Positions 40,536 to 40,708 of a DNA stretch of 40,708 bases are shown one piece after another. Each line of letters begins with the position of its first letter. The first letter of the stretch is position 1. A program made the translations under genes and the position numbers. Source of the stretch: Candidatus Berkelbacteria bacterium (lineage in GTDB: Bacteria; Patescibacteriota; UBA1384; XYA2-FULL-43-10; 1-14-0-10-43-13); NCBI GenBank assembly GCA_026397135.1, contig JAPLVL010000016.1, forward strand, positions 1 through 40,708, given 5' to 3'. Below the pieces are notes generated by a model, which worked only from the letters and a program-made list of their open reading frames with translations, did not search any database and was not told the origin of the DNA.

Positions 40536-40708
40536 TAGATTGCTTTGTTGTAATAAAAGACATTATTGCTGGCAATAAAGATATTGTATTTTTCTAGCGA
40601 GGTTGAGCTATTGTCGTATATACCGACTGTCCAGCGAAGCCACCCAAAAACAATCACGAGGAGTGGCTTGATGATGTCAACCATGACTACGACATAGAGA
40701 TTACAGAA
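40535..40708 (-). CDS. partial membrane protein upstream of the VirB6-like gene
   Basis: The C-terminal 57 residues of a gene cut by the window edge remain open to position 40708. They show a hydrophobic helix (YVVVMVDIIKPLLVIVFGWL) followed by a Tyr/Asn-rich tail. Its TAA overlaps the next ATG (TAATG), so the two genes share an operon and are translationally coupled. The family cannot be named from the fragment. Confidence 0.7.
   Translation of the reverse strand, partial: FCNLYVVVMVDIIKPLLVIVFGWLRWTVGIYDNSSTSLEKYNIFIASNNVFYYNKAI

Noticed and set aside
1-40708. CRISPR array, insertion sequence, rRNA or riboswitch
   Set aside because: No regularly spaced direct repeats, transposase frame, rRNA signature or recognised riboswitch core was seen on either strand.

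Overview
The window looks like the replication-origin neighbourhood of a Patescibacteria (CPR) type bacterium. The reasons are the rpmH-rnpA-yidD-yidC / dnaA-dnaN-recF-dciA order, compact operons with 1-14 nt gaps or ATGA/TAATG overlaps, and a reduced VirB-type secretion system (PrgI/VirB3-like, split VirB4, VirB6-like, two-helix pilin-like proteins) whose big envelope proteins match no family I recognise. TGA is used as a stop (ATGA junctions at 4823 and 13478), so the UGA-glycine code of Gracilibacteria/Absconditabacteria is not in use. The lineage within CPR cannot be fixed from this sequence.

Layout. 1-3450: housekeeping (superoxide reductase with a small Sm-like protein, tRNA-Ser(TGA) followed by an array of perfect palindromes, comF, hsp20, galU). 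3492-8527: a plus-strand operon with a solute-binding lipoprotein, five intact proteins carrying a type IV secretion pilin-like two-helix module (one has a ~600-residue ectodomain) and one frameshifted pilin copy. 8601-11696: a polytopic membrane protein and a convergent PilB/GspE ATPase. 12122-18496: tRNA-Ser(CGA), then yidC-yidD-rnpA-rpmH on minus and dnaA-oriC-dnaN-recF-dciA on plus. 18655-35367: a seven-gene minus-strand operon transcribed PrgI, VirB4 N-domain, VirB4 ATPase, PEGA/beta-propeller protein, transglycosylase-plus-M15 hydrolase, M15-like hydrolase, and a 2943-residue exported protein. 35758-37245: a divergent gene for a signal-less HExxH protein. 37437-40708: a VirB6-like protein with a ~700-residue tail and the end of another membrane-protein gene.

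How it fits together. The origin carries textbook parts: a DnaA box inside the dnaA promoter spacer, an inverted DnaA-box pair inside dnaA codons, and a DnaA-trio unwinding element next to a DnaA box in the dnaA-dnaN gap. On both sides of it lie the two halves of one secretion apparatus. The left half would supply surface pilin-like subunits and a binding lipoprotein; the right half would supply ATPase, inner-membrane channel, wall-opening enzymes and giant exported proteins. VirD4/TcpA, VirB8, VirB9, VirB10 and relaxase genes are not seen in the window. The most unusual candidates are the giant protein with a recurring G-x4-E-x2-LGLP-like motif, the pilin-ectodomain chimera, the possible HExxH effector, and the palindromic array that repeats the tRNA-Ser 3' end.
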